A stretch of 64,000 nucleotides of DNA. Origin: an uncultured Prochlorococcus sp. (GTDB lineage: Bacteria; Cyanobacteriota; Cyanobacteriia; PCC-6307; Cyanobiaceae). The stretch spans positions 26,502 to 90,501 of the forward strand of contig CACFCB010000002.1 in NCBI GenBank assembly GCA_902564695.1, given 5' to 3'. The notes under the pieces were generated by a model that had not been told where the DNA came from, ran no database searches, and was given only the letters and a program-made list of their open reading frames with translations. This document shows, piece by piece, positions 29,909 through 38,618 of this stretch. Every line of letters begins with the position of its first letter. Positions within the stretch are counted from its first letter, which is position 1. A program made the position numbers and the translations under genes.

Positions 29909-31297
29909 ATGAGTCAATTGTTTTTTTTTGGTTTTGAAAACCTATATAAAATCAAGGCAATTCCGACGTTAGTTCTTTCTTTAGGTTTGCTAGGGATAAT
30001 AGGTATTCTTCTGACTCTTGGGAGAAGATTAGATTCTGCGATGAAGTTGGAGAGATTTGGTATACCGATAGCTCTTTTAGTTGGAGCAATAGGTTTTTTA
30101 ATTGGTCCTTATGGACCATTTACATTATTACCTGAGAGAGTACTGCGTACTTGGATGCAGTTGCCAACTCCTTTGCTTACTTTGGTCTTTGCAACCTTAA
30201 TGCTTGGTAGACCAATACCCAAAGTTAGTGGCTTATGGAAACCAGTAGCTTCTCAGGCTTTGTTAGGGCTTTTACTTGGTTTTGGTCAATATGTTGTTGG
30301 GGGAATAATTGTATTGTTTTTTTTATTACCTCATTTAGGAGTAGACCCATTGATGGGATGCATTATTGAAGTTGGCTTTGAGGGGGGGCATGGGGCTGCG
30401 GCAATTATGGGGGATAGTTTCAGTAAATTAGGTTTTCCTGAAGGGTTAGATCTAGGATTTGCGATGGCAACAGTAGGTCTACTTTCCTCCACCTTATTGG
30501 GAAGTGGCCTTGTTGTTTTAGGTAGGTTTTTTGGATGGCTTGTTCCTGCTGATGAAGGGGATATAATTGATATAAATGAATCTGATTTTTCTTTTAAACC
30601 TGATGAACAACTTAAGTTGCTTTTATATAATTTTGCTCTTGCAGGTTTAGCTGTTTTAATTGGGGTTTTTCTACTTTATTGTTTAAGAATATTGTCTATA
30701 TATATGGGTGATATTAGTCAAAAGGTAATGCTAACTTTCCCTGTTTTCCCTCTAGCATTAATAGGATCACTCTTTATAAGATTTGTTCTAGAAAAAATTG
30801 AAAAGACAAAATTTGTTTCGTCACTTTTTCAGCGTGAGATGGGAATACTAGCAACAGATCTTCTTATAATTACGGCTATGGCTGGATTGAATTTACCATT
30901 ATTGATTAGCTATTGGATTCCAATAAGTATCTTAGCCATTGCAGGATTGACTTGGAATCTTTTTGGGATGTTGATTTTTTCAAGATTATTTTTTAGAGAA
31001 GAATGGTTTGAAAGAGCAATAGCAGAGTTTGGTAATTCAACAGGTGTTGCCGCTAGTGGTCTATTGCTTTTGAGACTAGCTGATCCTCTGAACTCTACTA
31101 ATACTTTGCCTGTGTTTTCTATTAAACAACTATTTTTACAGCCTCTTCTTTCAGGAGGGTTAATTACTGTAATAGCACCATTATTTATTAGTAGTTTTGG
31201 ATTGAAAGGATGGACAGAAATTTGTGGCTTAATTTCGATCTCTTTATTTGCCTTGGCTATATTTTTACAGTCTACTTATAAAAAGGCATCAGCATGA
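29909..31297 (+). CDS. GltS-like sodium:glutamate symporter family protein
   Basis: Inner-membrane transporter of 462 residues with about ten to twelve hydrophobic segments, resembling the sodium:glutamate symporter (GltS) family. Key segments are CIIEVGFEGGHGAAAIMGDSF in the first half and ERAIAEFGNSTGVAASGLLLLR in the second, the paired discontinuous-helix motifs of the fold. The N-terminus lies close to a LTLGRRLDSAM segment. It may take up an amino acid or another carboxylate with sodium; the substrate is inference. It stands alone downstream of pcb. Confidence 0.82.
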   Translation: MSQLFFFGFENLYKIKAIPTLVLSLGLLGIIGILLTLGRRLDSAMKLERFGIPIALLVGAIGFLIGPYGPFTLLPERVLRTWMQLPTPLLTLVFATLMLGRPIPKVSGLWKPVASQALLGLLLGFGQYVVGGIIVLFFLLPHLGVDPLMGCIIEVGFEGGHGAAAIMGDSFSKLGFPEGLDLGFAMATVGLLSSTLLGSGLVVLGRFFGWLVPADEGDIIDINESDFSFKPDEQLKLLLYNFALAGLAVLIGVFLLYCLRILSIYMGDISQKVMLTFPVFPLALIGSLFIRFVLEKIEKTKFVSSLFQREMGILATDLLIITAMAGLNLPLLISYWIPISILAIAGLTWNLFGMLIFSRLFFREEWFERAIAEFGNSTGVAASGLLLLRLADPLNSTNTLPVFSIKQLFLQPLLSGGLITVIAPLFISSFGLKGWTEICGLISISLFALAIFLQSTYKKASA

Positions 31298-31369
31298 CAG
31301 TTAATTTACATAGGAAAGGTCACTAATGAGATAAACTGTTAGTTTTTATTTACTATCCGACTATTGTTT

Positions 31370-31627
31370 ATGGATCGACAAATTTACAAAGATATTCCTC
31401 CACAAGAATTAAAAGAAAAATGGTTTAAAAGTCATCTGCTTGGTAAAGAGGTTGAATTAAGAGAACTATATGAGTTGCCTCAAGATCAGTTGGATTTAGT
31501 TATGGCAGAGACTGCAGAGTTTAGAAGTGATATAGGGAATAGAGATAGAAATCTAGGTAAATTTTGTACAGCAGGATATTTTTTAGAGTTGTCAAGAATA
31601 ATTGATAAAAGAAGAGGGGCGGAATAA
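31370..31627 (+). CDS. Small conserved hypothetical protein
   Basis: An 85-residue soluble, charged protein starting MDRQIYKDIPPQELKEKW from an ATG; a TTG two codons upstream (31364) is an alternative. Predicted helical, with an ELYELPQDQLDLVMAETAEFRSDIGNRDRNLGKFC segment and one cysteine. No family was recognised. The coherent composition and placement support it as real. Confidence 0.6.
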   Translation: MDRQIYKDIPPQELKEKWFKSHLLGKEVELRELYELPQDQLDLVMAETAEFRSDIGNRDRNLGKFCTAGYFLELSRIIDKRRGAE

Positions 31628-31639
31628 TGTTTTATTCTA

Positions 31640-32320
31640 TTAGTTTGATTTACCAAAGATTTCTGGATCTTGTTCCTTGCACCAGGGTTTAATTTTTTTC
31701 ATAACGAGTGGATAACTTTCGTGATCAAAGTAATAATTTAACCATTTTTTTAAATATCTTATTTTGTGATTTTCATCAAATCTTTTTATATCTGCGATTC
31801 GAAATTGCCTTACAAATGGCCATATAGCCCAATCTGCCAAGGATTCTTTTGCATCAATAAGGAAAATTGGTTTCCCTTTATTTGAAAAGAATTCTAATCT
31901 TTTGTTTAATGAAATAAGTATTTTCATTCCTTCATCATGATGAGCACTCGAGTCTTGATTATTAAATCTCGATGCATATTTAAATCTGTCTAAATGATAT
32001 TTGAAAATCTTGTCATTTGTTTTTATAAGACTAAATATTTCTTCTGAATTATTGCTTTCTTTTTTTGCACCAAGTAATTCATACATGTTTGCTTTTTTTA
32101 TAGCCCAAATCATGATGTCTAGACTTTCATCAATAACTTCATTTAAGTAGGTTTGTAAAACAGGAACTGTTGCTTTCTTTGAAATCTCTATTAATTCTAA
32201 GGGCTTCTTCTTGAGTTCCACTTCTCTTAACTCTAATGATTGATCAGTATTTAATAAAGCCCATCTGGCTCTTATTGCGAACGGACATCTTCTAAAGCTA
32301 TAGAGGATATTGTGTTTCAT
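31640..32320 (-). CDS. Glutathione S-transferase-like protein
   Basis: A 226-residue protein with an N-terminal thioredoxin-fold GST domain: the likely catalytic cysteine lies in YSFRRCPFAIRARWAL (8-23), then KATVPVLQ with the cis-proline and IDESLDIMIWA, the usual glutathione-contact region. The C-terminal half is helical (LADWAIWPFVRQFRIAD), as in GSTs. Possible roles are glutathione conjugation, thiol transfer or a dehydroascorbate-type reduction; none can be chosen. It is convergent with the small protein before it, 12 bases apart. Confidence 0.85.
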   Translation of the reverse strand: MKHNILYSFRRCPFAIRARWALLNTDQSLELREVELKKKPLELIEISKKATVPVLQTYLNEVIDESLDIMIWAIKKANMYELLGAKKESNNSEEIFSLIKTNDKIFKYHLDRFKYASRFNNQDSSAHHDEGMKILISLNKRLEFFSNKGKPIFLIDAKESLADWAIWPFVRQFRIADIKRFDENHKIRYLKKWLNYYFDHESYPLVMKKIKPWCKEQDPEIFGKSN

Positions 32321-32500
32321 AAATTTCCTGTTAAAATAATATTGTTTTAATTTTTTTGTAATGATTATTCAATTCTTGCAGTTGCAGTAAAAGAAATTGT
32401 TAATTAATTATATCCTTTACGTTTTCCTATCGTAATCATATTTTACTAAAAAATATATCATTTTTATATTATTGATAGCCTGTTCTTAGAAAAGTCCATT

Positions 32501-33049
32501 ATGTCAGAATTTATCTATCTAATGAAAAATGGTGATTTATATAAAATTGGCTGTACAAGAAACTTGAAAGCTGAATCTAATAAACTTAAACCAGGTGAAA
32601 TAATTTCTTTTTATCAGACAAGTGATTCAAAATCTTTTCAGGCAAGGTTGTTGAGAATGTATAAGAGAAAAAGAATACCTGAAACGAATTATTTTCGTTT
32701 GTGTGAGAATGAAGTTGATGATTGTAAAAAACATTTAGAGGGAAAAAGCAATCTTCCTAAAAATTTAAGCGATGAATTTAAAATAGGACTTAATGGGGCG
32801 TTACTTTTTTCTGTAGTAACTTTCTTGTCCTCATTTTTTATTAATAAGATGCTTATTCTTAGTCTCTTTATATCAACTATAGTTGGATCTATTCCTATGT
32901 GGTTACTCGCTATCTTAGGAAATTTTGGTGGGTATGATACTTATGATCTTTCACTCTTTTCAACAGTTTCTAATAGATTAAAAGGATTTTTAATAGCTAT
33001 TTCAATGGTTTCTTTTTCATATGTTTTATATACTTTATTTAAATTTTGA
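32501..33049 (+). CDS. Membrane protein with N-terminal T5orf172/GIY-YIG-like domain
   Basis: A 182-residue protein. The N-terminal 80 residues (FIYLMKNGDLYKIGCTRNL, then FQARLLRMYKRKRIPETNYFRL) look like the T5orf172/MUG113 branch of GIY-YIG nuclease-like domains. The C-terminal half contains two strong hydrophobic hairpins (ALLFSVVTFLSSFFI, LILSLFISTIVGSIPMWLLAILG) and a final FLIAISMVSFSYVLYTLF helix. A nuclease-like domain tethered to a membrane is unusual. The canonical catalytic Arg and Glu of GIY-YIG enzymes are not obvious, so it may be a non-catalytic binding module. Confidence 0.6.
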   Translation: MSEFIYLMKNGDLYKIGCTRNLKAESNKLKPGEIISFYQTSDSKSFQARLLRMYKRKRIPETNYFRLCENEVDDCKKHLEGKSNLPKNLSDEFKIGLNGALLFSVVTFLSSFFINKMLILSLFISTIVGSIPMWLLAILGNFGGYDTYDLSLFSTVSNRLKGFLIAISMVSFSYVLYTLFKF

Positions 33050-33165
33050 CCTGATTCGAGTTTGATTAGGCTTTGTATATTTACATATAAATTAGCTGCA
33101 TATTCCTTGCTAGATCATTGATTTATGGCTATATATATACTTATGAGGTGATAATTTTTTGGAGT

Positions 33166-33420
33166 ATGAACATTTCTGATTATCTTCAGTTTCTTGAGCC
33201 AATACAAGATCAACTTAATAAAGTTTATTCGATAGCCTCTTTGGCATTAACTGTTTTGATAGGATTATGGCTATTTAATTTTATTGTTGGCTTAATACAA
33301 AGAACATATTCAGTTGGAAAGGCTATAGGAGGCTTTTATCGAAACTACTTTCATAGGTATCTTAGGAAAGCAATGATTGGAATTCTAAATACATTTAATA
33401 AACCCAAAAATGCTATTTGA
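33166..33420 (+). CDS. Small membrane hypothetical protein
   Basis: An 84-residue protein from the ATG at 33166, with GAGG and GGAG purine tracts upstream; a longer reading from a TTG at 33118 adds a poorly conserved-looking start. One transmembrane helix, VYSIASLALTVLIGLWLFNFIVGLI, is followed by a basic tail (FYRNYFHRYLRKAM). No family was recognised. It lies downstream of the other membrane protein in the same direction and could be co-transcribed with it. Confidence 0.55.
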   Translation: MNISDYLQFLEPIQDQLNKVYSIASLALTVLIGLWLFNFIVGLIQRTYSVGKAIGGFYRNYFHRYLRKAMIGILNTFNKPKNAI

Positions 33421-33448
33421 CGAAGACATATAATTTTTATTGACTTTA

Positions 33449-34162
33449 TTAATTACTTATCTCAAGTTTGCAATTTAGAGCAATTTCAAAAGGAATTGAA
33501 CTATTTGGTAATTCTAATAAGTTTGAGCAAATTCTTGCTATATCATCAGGCTGAGTCATTTCATCTTTTGGAAAATTAGTTATTTCTTTTGCCATATCTG
33601 TATTTACCCAACCTGGGGAAATTGCTGTAACTCTAATTCCTTTTTCCCAACCTTCATTCCTCATAGTTTGGCATAAACTCATTAATGCAAATTTACTCAT
33701 TGAATAGCTTGCTAAATTCCCTTTTGATCTTTTTCCACTCATCGAAACTAATACGATAATTCGCCCAGATTTACTTATCTTTAAATAGTTCCATGCTTTT
33801 TTTGTTAATACCCATGGTCCTAACACATTGACTTTCCAGAGATGCTCTATATCTTGAATCTCGTCATCATTAAATAATAGATTTGTTCTTTTTATGATAC
33901 CAGCGCAATGGATAATAGTATCGATACTTGTAAATGTTTTCACTGTTTCTTTTATCCATTTTTCTGCTGATTTTTTATCAAGTGCATCGTAATTATGTAA
34001 TATAAATTTTCTAGGGTCATTTTTTTTTGGATCTAATGGTGTATTAATTAAGTTTTCTTTTTTCCTCACACCTAGGCTTATTGAATGACCTTCTTTTAGT
34101 AATTTTAATGCTATTGCTTTTCCTATTCCCCTACTAGCACCGCTGATTAGAATCTTTCTCAT
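33449..34162 (-). CDS. Short-chain dehydrogenase/reductase
   Basis: Classical SDR of 237 residues. NAD(P) binding is by ISGASRGIGKAIALKLL (6-22); the NNAG position reads HCAGII (85-90). The catalytic serine lies in VLVSMSGKR, and Tyr153 and Lys157 form YSMSK; PGWVNTDMA follows. The substrate is unknown. Its start overlaps the stop of crtL by 4 bases, so the two are translationally coupled and the enzyme could act on an isoprenoid or carotenoid-linked substrate (inference from position only). Confidence 0.88.
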   Translation of the reverse strand: MRKILISGASRGIGKAIALKLLKEGHSISLGVRKKENLINTPLDPKKNDPRKFILHNYDALDKKSAEKWIKETVKTFTSIDTIIHCAGIIKRTNLLFNDDEIQDIEHLWKVNVLGPWVLTKKAWNYLKISKSGRIIVLVSMSGKRSKGNLASYSMSKFALMSLCQTMRNEGWEKGIRVTAISPGWVNTDMAKEITNFPKDEMTQPDDIARICSNLLELPNSSIPFEIALNCKLEISN

Positions 34163-35445
34163 TTATTATTAACTGCTAATACCTTTAGTAATAAATTTAA
34201 TTCTCTGCCATGCATGTTCATTAGTCCCTGTTTAATAGCCCATGGTGATTTTTTAAACATCTGCCACATAGCTGATATTAATTCTTTAAATGTGAGTGTG
34301 TTCGTGAGAAAACCATACCATTGTTTATTGGGTAAACTAAAAAACTCAATAAAAAATCCTCTTAAAAGTTTTTCTTCGAAGCGCATTAATTTTTCAAGTC
34401 CAAATTTGTAAATAGCTTGTTTTCTTTTCAGTTCAGATGGCCATAAGACTTGCCATCCTCGCCTCGCTATTGAAGCTGACGTTGCTTTTTTATCTTTCAT
34501 TGCTAATGAAATAGCCTTTGCAACTTTTGGAGCTCTTCTTAGAAGGCTGCCTACCATATATCCCGATGCAGGGTGAACCATTCCAGCGGAGCCTCCAAAT
34601 CCAAGGACAGGTTGAGTTAGGTCTGGAATAGGCATGTTCATTGGTAAATATGAACCGTGTTCTTCATGTTGGAGACTTTTTATCTCAAGACCTCGGTTCT
34701 CTAACCTTTTTTCTAGTCTTCTTTTTAGCTCATCAAGTGAAACTGGTGGGAATAATCCTAGAGAAGTTTCCTCTAAAAAAAACTTCCCATTGCCCATATC
34801 CATAGCATATAAAAATGTTGGAGCTTCTTTTCTTTCTTCTGGATCTAAATGGTCACAGCGATAATCCATTAGGACAAATTGGCCTTGCTCAACAGGGGGG
34901 GCGTTGAACTCGCCTACAATTCCGTAACAGGTTTGAACAGCTACTGGACCTTGGTCGGGAGCTTTAATAAAAACTGGTTTGTAACCAGTAGCATCAATTA
35001 CTAATCGAGCATTGAGTTCTTTCCCATTCGATGTCTTAACTGTGCTGACTAAATCATTAGCTTCAAATTTAATTGCAGAGCCTCTGTGCCATTTTATTCC
35101 AGCTTTCTTGCATTGTTCTAGCCAATGAGCTTGCAATTTATTTTTATCAAAAAGGCCATAATCTCTATTGTGCTTAGTAACTTCATTTTTCTTTGAATTG
35201 GGATCTTTGTCCCCTTCCCCAAAATAACTAACGGTGTTAATCCATCTATGTTCAAGCAAACTACTGAGCCCAAGCTCGTCAACCTCTTCACCCCAAATTC
35301 CATAGGTAAAGGGCCAAGGCTCATAAGGTGATTGCTCCGATAAGATTTCTATGTTTAAGTTTTCAGTTGCTAATGCAGCAGCTATTGATAATGCACCCGG
35401 TCCTGAACCTAGTACTAGTGCATCTTTTAATGCACTAGTACTCAT
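34159..35445 (-). CDS. crtL: Lycopene cyclase (CrtL type)
   Basis: FAD-dependent, membrane-associated lycopene cyclase of the plant/cyanobacterial CrtL type, making the beta rings of beta-carotene and zeaxanthin. It has 428 residues. The dinucleotide motif LVLGSGPGALSIAAAL begins at residue 10, followed by PWPFTYGIWGEEVDELG, FVLMDYRCDHL, FLYAMDMGNGKFFLEETSL and the C-terminal VLGFGGSAGMVHPASGYMVGSLLRRAP. It resembles beta rather than epsilon cyclases, but low-light strains carry both, so the ring specificity is inferred. Codons 2-14 lie in a perfect 13-bp hairpin just after the ATG. An SDR gene overlaps its stop. Confidence 0.92.
   Translation of the reverse strand: MSTSALKDALVLGSGPGALSIAAALATENLNIEILSEQSPYEPWPFTYGIWGEEVDELGLSSLLEHRWINTVSYFGEGDKDPNSKKNEVTKHNRDYGLFDKNKLQAHWLEQCKKAGIKWHRGSAIKFEANDLVSTVKTSNGKELNARLVIDATGYKPVFIKAPDQGPVAVQTCYGIVGEFNAPPVEQGQFVLMDYRCDHLDPEERKEAPTFLYAMDMGNGKFFLEETSLGLFPPVSLDELKRRLEKRLENRGLEIKSLQHEEHGSYLPMNMPIPDLTQPVLGFGGSAGMVHPASGYMVGSLLRRAPKVAKAISLAMKDKKATSASIARRGWQVLWPSELKRKQAIYKFGLEKLMRFEEKLLRGFFIEFFSLPNKQWYGFLTNTLTFKELISAMWQMFKKSPWAIKQGLMNMHGRELNLLLKVLAVNNK
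35411..35442 (-). promoter_or_regulatory. Perfect 13-bp hairpin directly after the crtL start codon
   Basis: Arms AGTACTAGTGCAT (35411-35423) and ATGCACTAGTACT (35430-35442) are exact reverse complements with a 6-base loop. On the mRNA the stem begins at the base after the AUG (35445-35443), inside the ribosome footprint. It could limit translation initiation or be a protein-binding operator. The codons are still ordinary for the protein (MSTSALKDALVLG). Confidence 0.7.
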
Positions 35446-35722
35446 GGTTCCTCTTGATAAAAAATGTTGTGTTCTTTGAGTAGGAAATTAGTGGTTAAAT
35501 TTTTGGTATAAAATTTTGTTATTTGATTAACTCCCTGATTTGCCACTGTAATCCTCTCTGCCTATAGAATCAACAATACCTCTTGATGGGATTAACAATG
35601 GATTGTATTAATGTTTTTTATCAACCTAATGAGTTTATTTTGCTTCTTAGTATATTTGAAGACTTTTTCAAAAAATATAGAAATATTAAATAATCTAACT
35701 ACTCCATATTATTTAATATTAA

Positions 35723-36757
35723 ATGTACAGATTAATGAAGGAAAAAAAATTAAGCTCAAATAAGAATAAATCATTATGGATTTTAATAACAGGTGGAACC
35801 TCTGGGATTGGTTATCAAGCTGTATTGAAACTTATTTCTTTAGGTCATAATATTATTTTGCCATGTAGGAATGTGATTAGAGCAAATGAAACATTGATTA
35901 ACTTATTTAATGAATTATCCGATAATTTATCTATTAAGGGGAAAATATACACTCCTATAATGAATCTTGCTGATTTAAATAGTATTGATTCTTTTTGTCT
36001 TGAGTTAAAAAAAAAAGGAATAAAAATTGACGTTTTAATTTTGAATGCAGGTCTCCAATATACAGGTTCAAAAAAGCCTAGATGGTCTAAGCAGAGAATT
36101 GAATTAACTTTTGCAGTTAATCATTTAGGACATTTTTATTTAACAAAAAATATTCTACCTTTTTTAAATAAAAGTAATTACACAAAAATAATTATTACTT
36201 CTTCAGAAGTCCATAATCCTAATAGCTCTGGAGGGAAAGTAGGATTTAAGGCTAGTGCGGGGAATTTATCAGGATTAGAAAGTGGTGTTGGATTTGAAAT
36301 GATTGATGGAAATGATTTTAATGCAGATAAAGCTTACAAAGATAGTAAATTGTGTAATATATTATTTGGTAAAGAGTTAATTACTCAATTAACCGATAAA
36401 AAACTTTTAATCCCAGTTATTTGCTGGGCACCTGGTTTAGTTATCTCTAAAAATAATCAAGGATTCTTTAGATATAGTAGAGAATATAATAAGTTAGGAC
36501 AATCATTATTTTCTTTTTTAGCCAGAGATCTTTTAAGGATTACTACAACAAATGAAAAAGCAGGGATACTTTTATCTCAGTTAGTTTGTTTAAGCAAATA
36601 TAATGAGAAAGGTTTTAATTACTATAGTAATAAAATTCTTGCACCAGGTAAATTTATTTTTGAGAAAACGAATGTAAGTTATGAAGCAAATAAAAAAGCT
36701 TTGCAAAAAAAATTATGGGATCTTTCTGAATCTTTAGTTGAAAGCAAATTTAGATAA
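35723..36757 (+). CDS. SDR-family oxidoreductase, protochlorophyllide-reductase-like
   Basis: SDR of 344 residues with the longer architecture of light-dependent protochlorophyllide reductase relatives. NAD(P) binding: LITGGTSGIGYQAVLKL (21-37); then ILNAGLQYTG (106-115), VNHLGHFYLT, the ITSSEVHNP serine region and the catalytic YKDSK (Tyr205, Lys209). The segment between them lacks typical POR residues, so it is probably not the chlorophyll-pathway POR itself. It is very rich in Asn, Lys and Ile, matching strongly AT-biased DNA. The substrate is unknown. It is divergent from crtL. Confidence 0.8.
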   Translation: MYRLMKEKKLSSNKNKSLWILITGGTSGIGYQAVLKLISLGHNIILPCRNVIRANETLINLFNELSDNLSIKGKIYTPIMNLADLNSIDSFCLELKKKGIKIDVLILNAGLQYTGSKKPRWSKQRIELTFAVNHLGHFYLTKNILPFLNKSNYTKIIITSSEVHNPNSSGGKVGFKASAGNLSGLESGVGFEMIDGNDFNADKAYKDSKLCNILFGKELITQLTDKKLLIPVICWAPGLVISKNNQGFFRYSREYNKLGQSLFSFLARDLLRITTTNEKAGILLSQLVCLSKYNEKGFNYYSNKILAPGKFIFEKTNVSYEANKKALQKKLWDLSESLVESKFR

Positions 36758-36761
36758 AATT

Positions 36762-37778
36762 TTAATTATTCATATAAATTGTTTGAGTAGGGTAAGCAAA
36801 ATTAATATTTTCGAGTTTGAATCTTTTCATTATTTCTAGATTGATTTCTTGTTGTGCAGTCATTGCTGAAAGATAATCGCTAGTTGGGATATAATAAACT
36901 AGTTCAAAGTCAAGACTACTATTTGCGAATTTGATAAAATGACATCTGTCAAATATTGCATTGTCAGTTTTATCTATAATACTTTTAATAATTTCAGGTA
37001 TATTTTTTGTCTGTTCATATGTAGTTTCATATACAACCCCTAACTTATGCACCAATCTTCTCTGCTTCATTTCAGCATAATTTGATATAACTCCATTCGT
37101 AAGCCTACTATTGCTCATTATTATTGCCTCTCCATTAATACTCCTTAAGCGCGTTGATCTAACCCCTACTCTTTCAACTTTTGCCCAAATTCCATCTATA
37201 TGAATAAACTGACCGTTTTGGAAAGGTTTATCAAGAAGAATTGTTATGTATTCAAAGAACTCCTGAACGGGTTCCTTTAAGGCGAGTCCAGCGCCAATTC
37301 CACCTGCACTTAATAGTGCCCAAATTGCAGCCATCTGTACCCCCATATTTTGAAGATAAAAAATAATTCCTAAACTCCAAACAGATGCTCTAACCATTGG
37401 ACTAAGTGATCGAATCATTTCGCTGATAGATTTATCATTTATTTTGCTTGCCCATCTTTGAATTATTTTTAAAAAAACTCTATTTACAAATCTAACTATA
37501 TAAATAAGGCATAGAAATTTACTAATGCCAATGAATGTCTTATCTACTATTCCGCCTATTAGTAAAACTTTCCATGCAAGTATAAAACTGAAAATAAAAC
37601 CTAATGGTTTAATAGTATCAATTAAAAGATCAGCTATATAGTCATCTGTTTTGCTTTGAGTCTTAGATGTTATCTTCCTGAAAGCTTTTCTTAGTATTTT
37701 TGGACTTATTAGAGAAATAATACAACCTACAATGAAAGTAAGTAATGAAATTATGAGGTTTTTATAAAACTCGTCCAT
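36762..37778 (-). CDS. MscS-family mechanosensitive channel
   Basis: Small-conductance mechanosensitive channel family protein of 338 residues that would release solutes during hypo-osmotic shock. There are four hydrophobic segments in the first 170 residues, including the pore-lining helix MAAIWALLSAGGIGAGLALKE with its Gly/Ala pattern. The beta domain follows, with LDKPFQNGQFIHIDGIWAKVERVGVRSTRLRSINGEAIIMSNSRL. The C-terminal cytoplasmic alpha/beta domain is short. It is convergent with the SDR gene, 4 bases apart. Confidence 0.9.
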   Translation of the reverse strand: MDEFYKNLIISLLTFIVGCIISLISPKILRKAFRKITSKTQSKTDDYIADLLIDTIKPLGFIFSFILAWKVLLIGGIVDKTFIGISKFLCLIYIVRFVNRVFLKIIQRWASKINDKSISEMIRSLSPMVRASVWSLGIIFYLQNMGVQMAAIWALLSAGGIGAGLALKEPVQEFFEYITILLDKPFQNGQFIHIDGIWAKVERVGVRSTRLRSINGEAIIMSNSRLTNGVISNYAEMKQRRLVHKLGVVYETTYEQTKNIPEIIKSIIDKTDNAIFDRCHFIKFANSSLDFELVYYIPTSDYLSAMTAQQEINLEIMKRFKLENINFAYPTQTIYMNN

Positions 37779-37863
37779 GCTTAGTAAGACATTAGTTTTC
37801 TATAGATTGCCTGAAAAAAGCCATTTGTCGAGAAAATATCTTTAATTTTTAAGTATTACAGTA

Positions 37864-38475
37864 TTATTTTTGTAGTGAACTTTTTAGTATTTTACTAAAC
37901 TCTCTAAATTCTTTTCTATCGGAAGTCTTACATAATTCACATATTATACTTTCAGTAGTTGATGCAACTGCTCCTGAAGAAATGAGTCTTAAAAATGCAG
38001 TTTCATTATCTATAGTGTTTCTACTTCCAATTGCATCTCTTGGGATAAGTATATTAAAATCTTTTTCTAAAAGTTCTAGTGATGTTTGCTGAATACAAAT
38101 ATGAGTTTCAATTCCACAAATTATTATATTTTTGAAATTATATTTTTTTATGTAATTTTTAAAATCAGTATTTTTTGTACAACTGAACTCCATTTTTTTA
38201 AATTTCGGATAGTCTCTTTTCTCTGTTATTGTTTCTATAGTATTACCTAATTTGAGTGGATTTTGCTCCGTTAAAGCAATTTTAATATTGAATAAATTAC
38301 AGGTTTTGATAAGTTTTTTTATATTGAAGATAATTAATTCATTATTTATAATGCCGCTTATAAGCCTTTCTTGCATGTCTAATATAAGCAGCAATGTTTG
38401 ATCTTCAACTATTAATCTATTATTATGATTAATTATTTGTCCTTGAGTACTTTGACTACTATCAAAAATTTTCAT
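37864..38475 (-). CDS. Isochorismatase-family hydrolase
   Basis: Cysteine hydrolase of the isochorismatase-like superfamily, 203 residues. Asp33 in LLILDMQERL, a lysine near residue 94 in KKMEFSCTKN and Cys127 in IICGIETHICIQQTSLELL fit the catalytic triad, and the cis-peptide GIETH motif precedes the cysteine. It is similar to the YcaC-type group. Members act on isochorismate, nicotinamide, ureidoacrylate or related amides; the substrate cannot be assigned. It may be transcribed with the MscS gene, which lies 85 bases downstream. Confidence 0.85.
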   Translation of the reverse strand: MKIFDSSQSTQGQIINHNNRLIVEDQTLLLILDMQERLISGIINNELIIFNIKKLIKTCNLFNIKIALTEQNPLKLGNTIETITEKRDYPKFKKMEFSCTKNTDFKNYIKKYNFKNIIICGIETHICIQQTSLELLEKDFNILIPRDAIGSRNTIDNETAFLRLISSGAVASTTESIICELCKTSDRKEFREFSKILKSSLQK

Positions 38476-38569
38476 TTAGAGTATCTTTTTTTTCTAAAAT
38501 AGTTTAATATAAAACATTAGATAAATCTGGAAATAATATCAACAAAAACATTGACAAATGACTTTAGAG

Positions 38570-38607
38570 TTGCAAGCCTTTCTCAATACGCTATACTATT
38601 GAGAAAG
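38570..38607 (+). promoter_or_regulatory. Promoter and palindromic operator of the Fur-family gene
   Basis: Arms CTTTCTCAATA (38578-38588) and TATTGAGAAAG (38597-38607) form a perfect 11-bp palindrome with an 8-base spacer. A promoter fits over it: -35-like TTGCAA (38570-38575), 16 bases, then TATACT (38592-38597), whose bases fall within the spacer and the edge of the right arm. The start codon follows 12 bases after the palindrome. Autoregulation by the encoded repressor is the simplest reading. Confidence 0.65.
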
Positions 38608-38618
38608 ATATAAAAATA

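Noticed and set aside
35723..36757. Light-dependent protochlorophyllide reductase (POR)
   Set aside because: The SDR shares YxxxK and general layout but lacks the characteristic POR internal segments.
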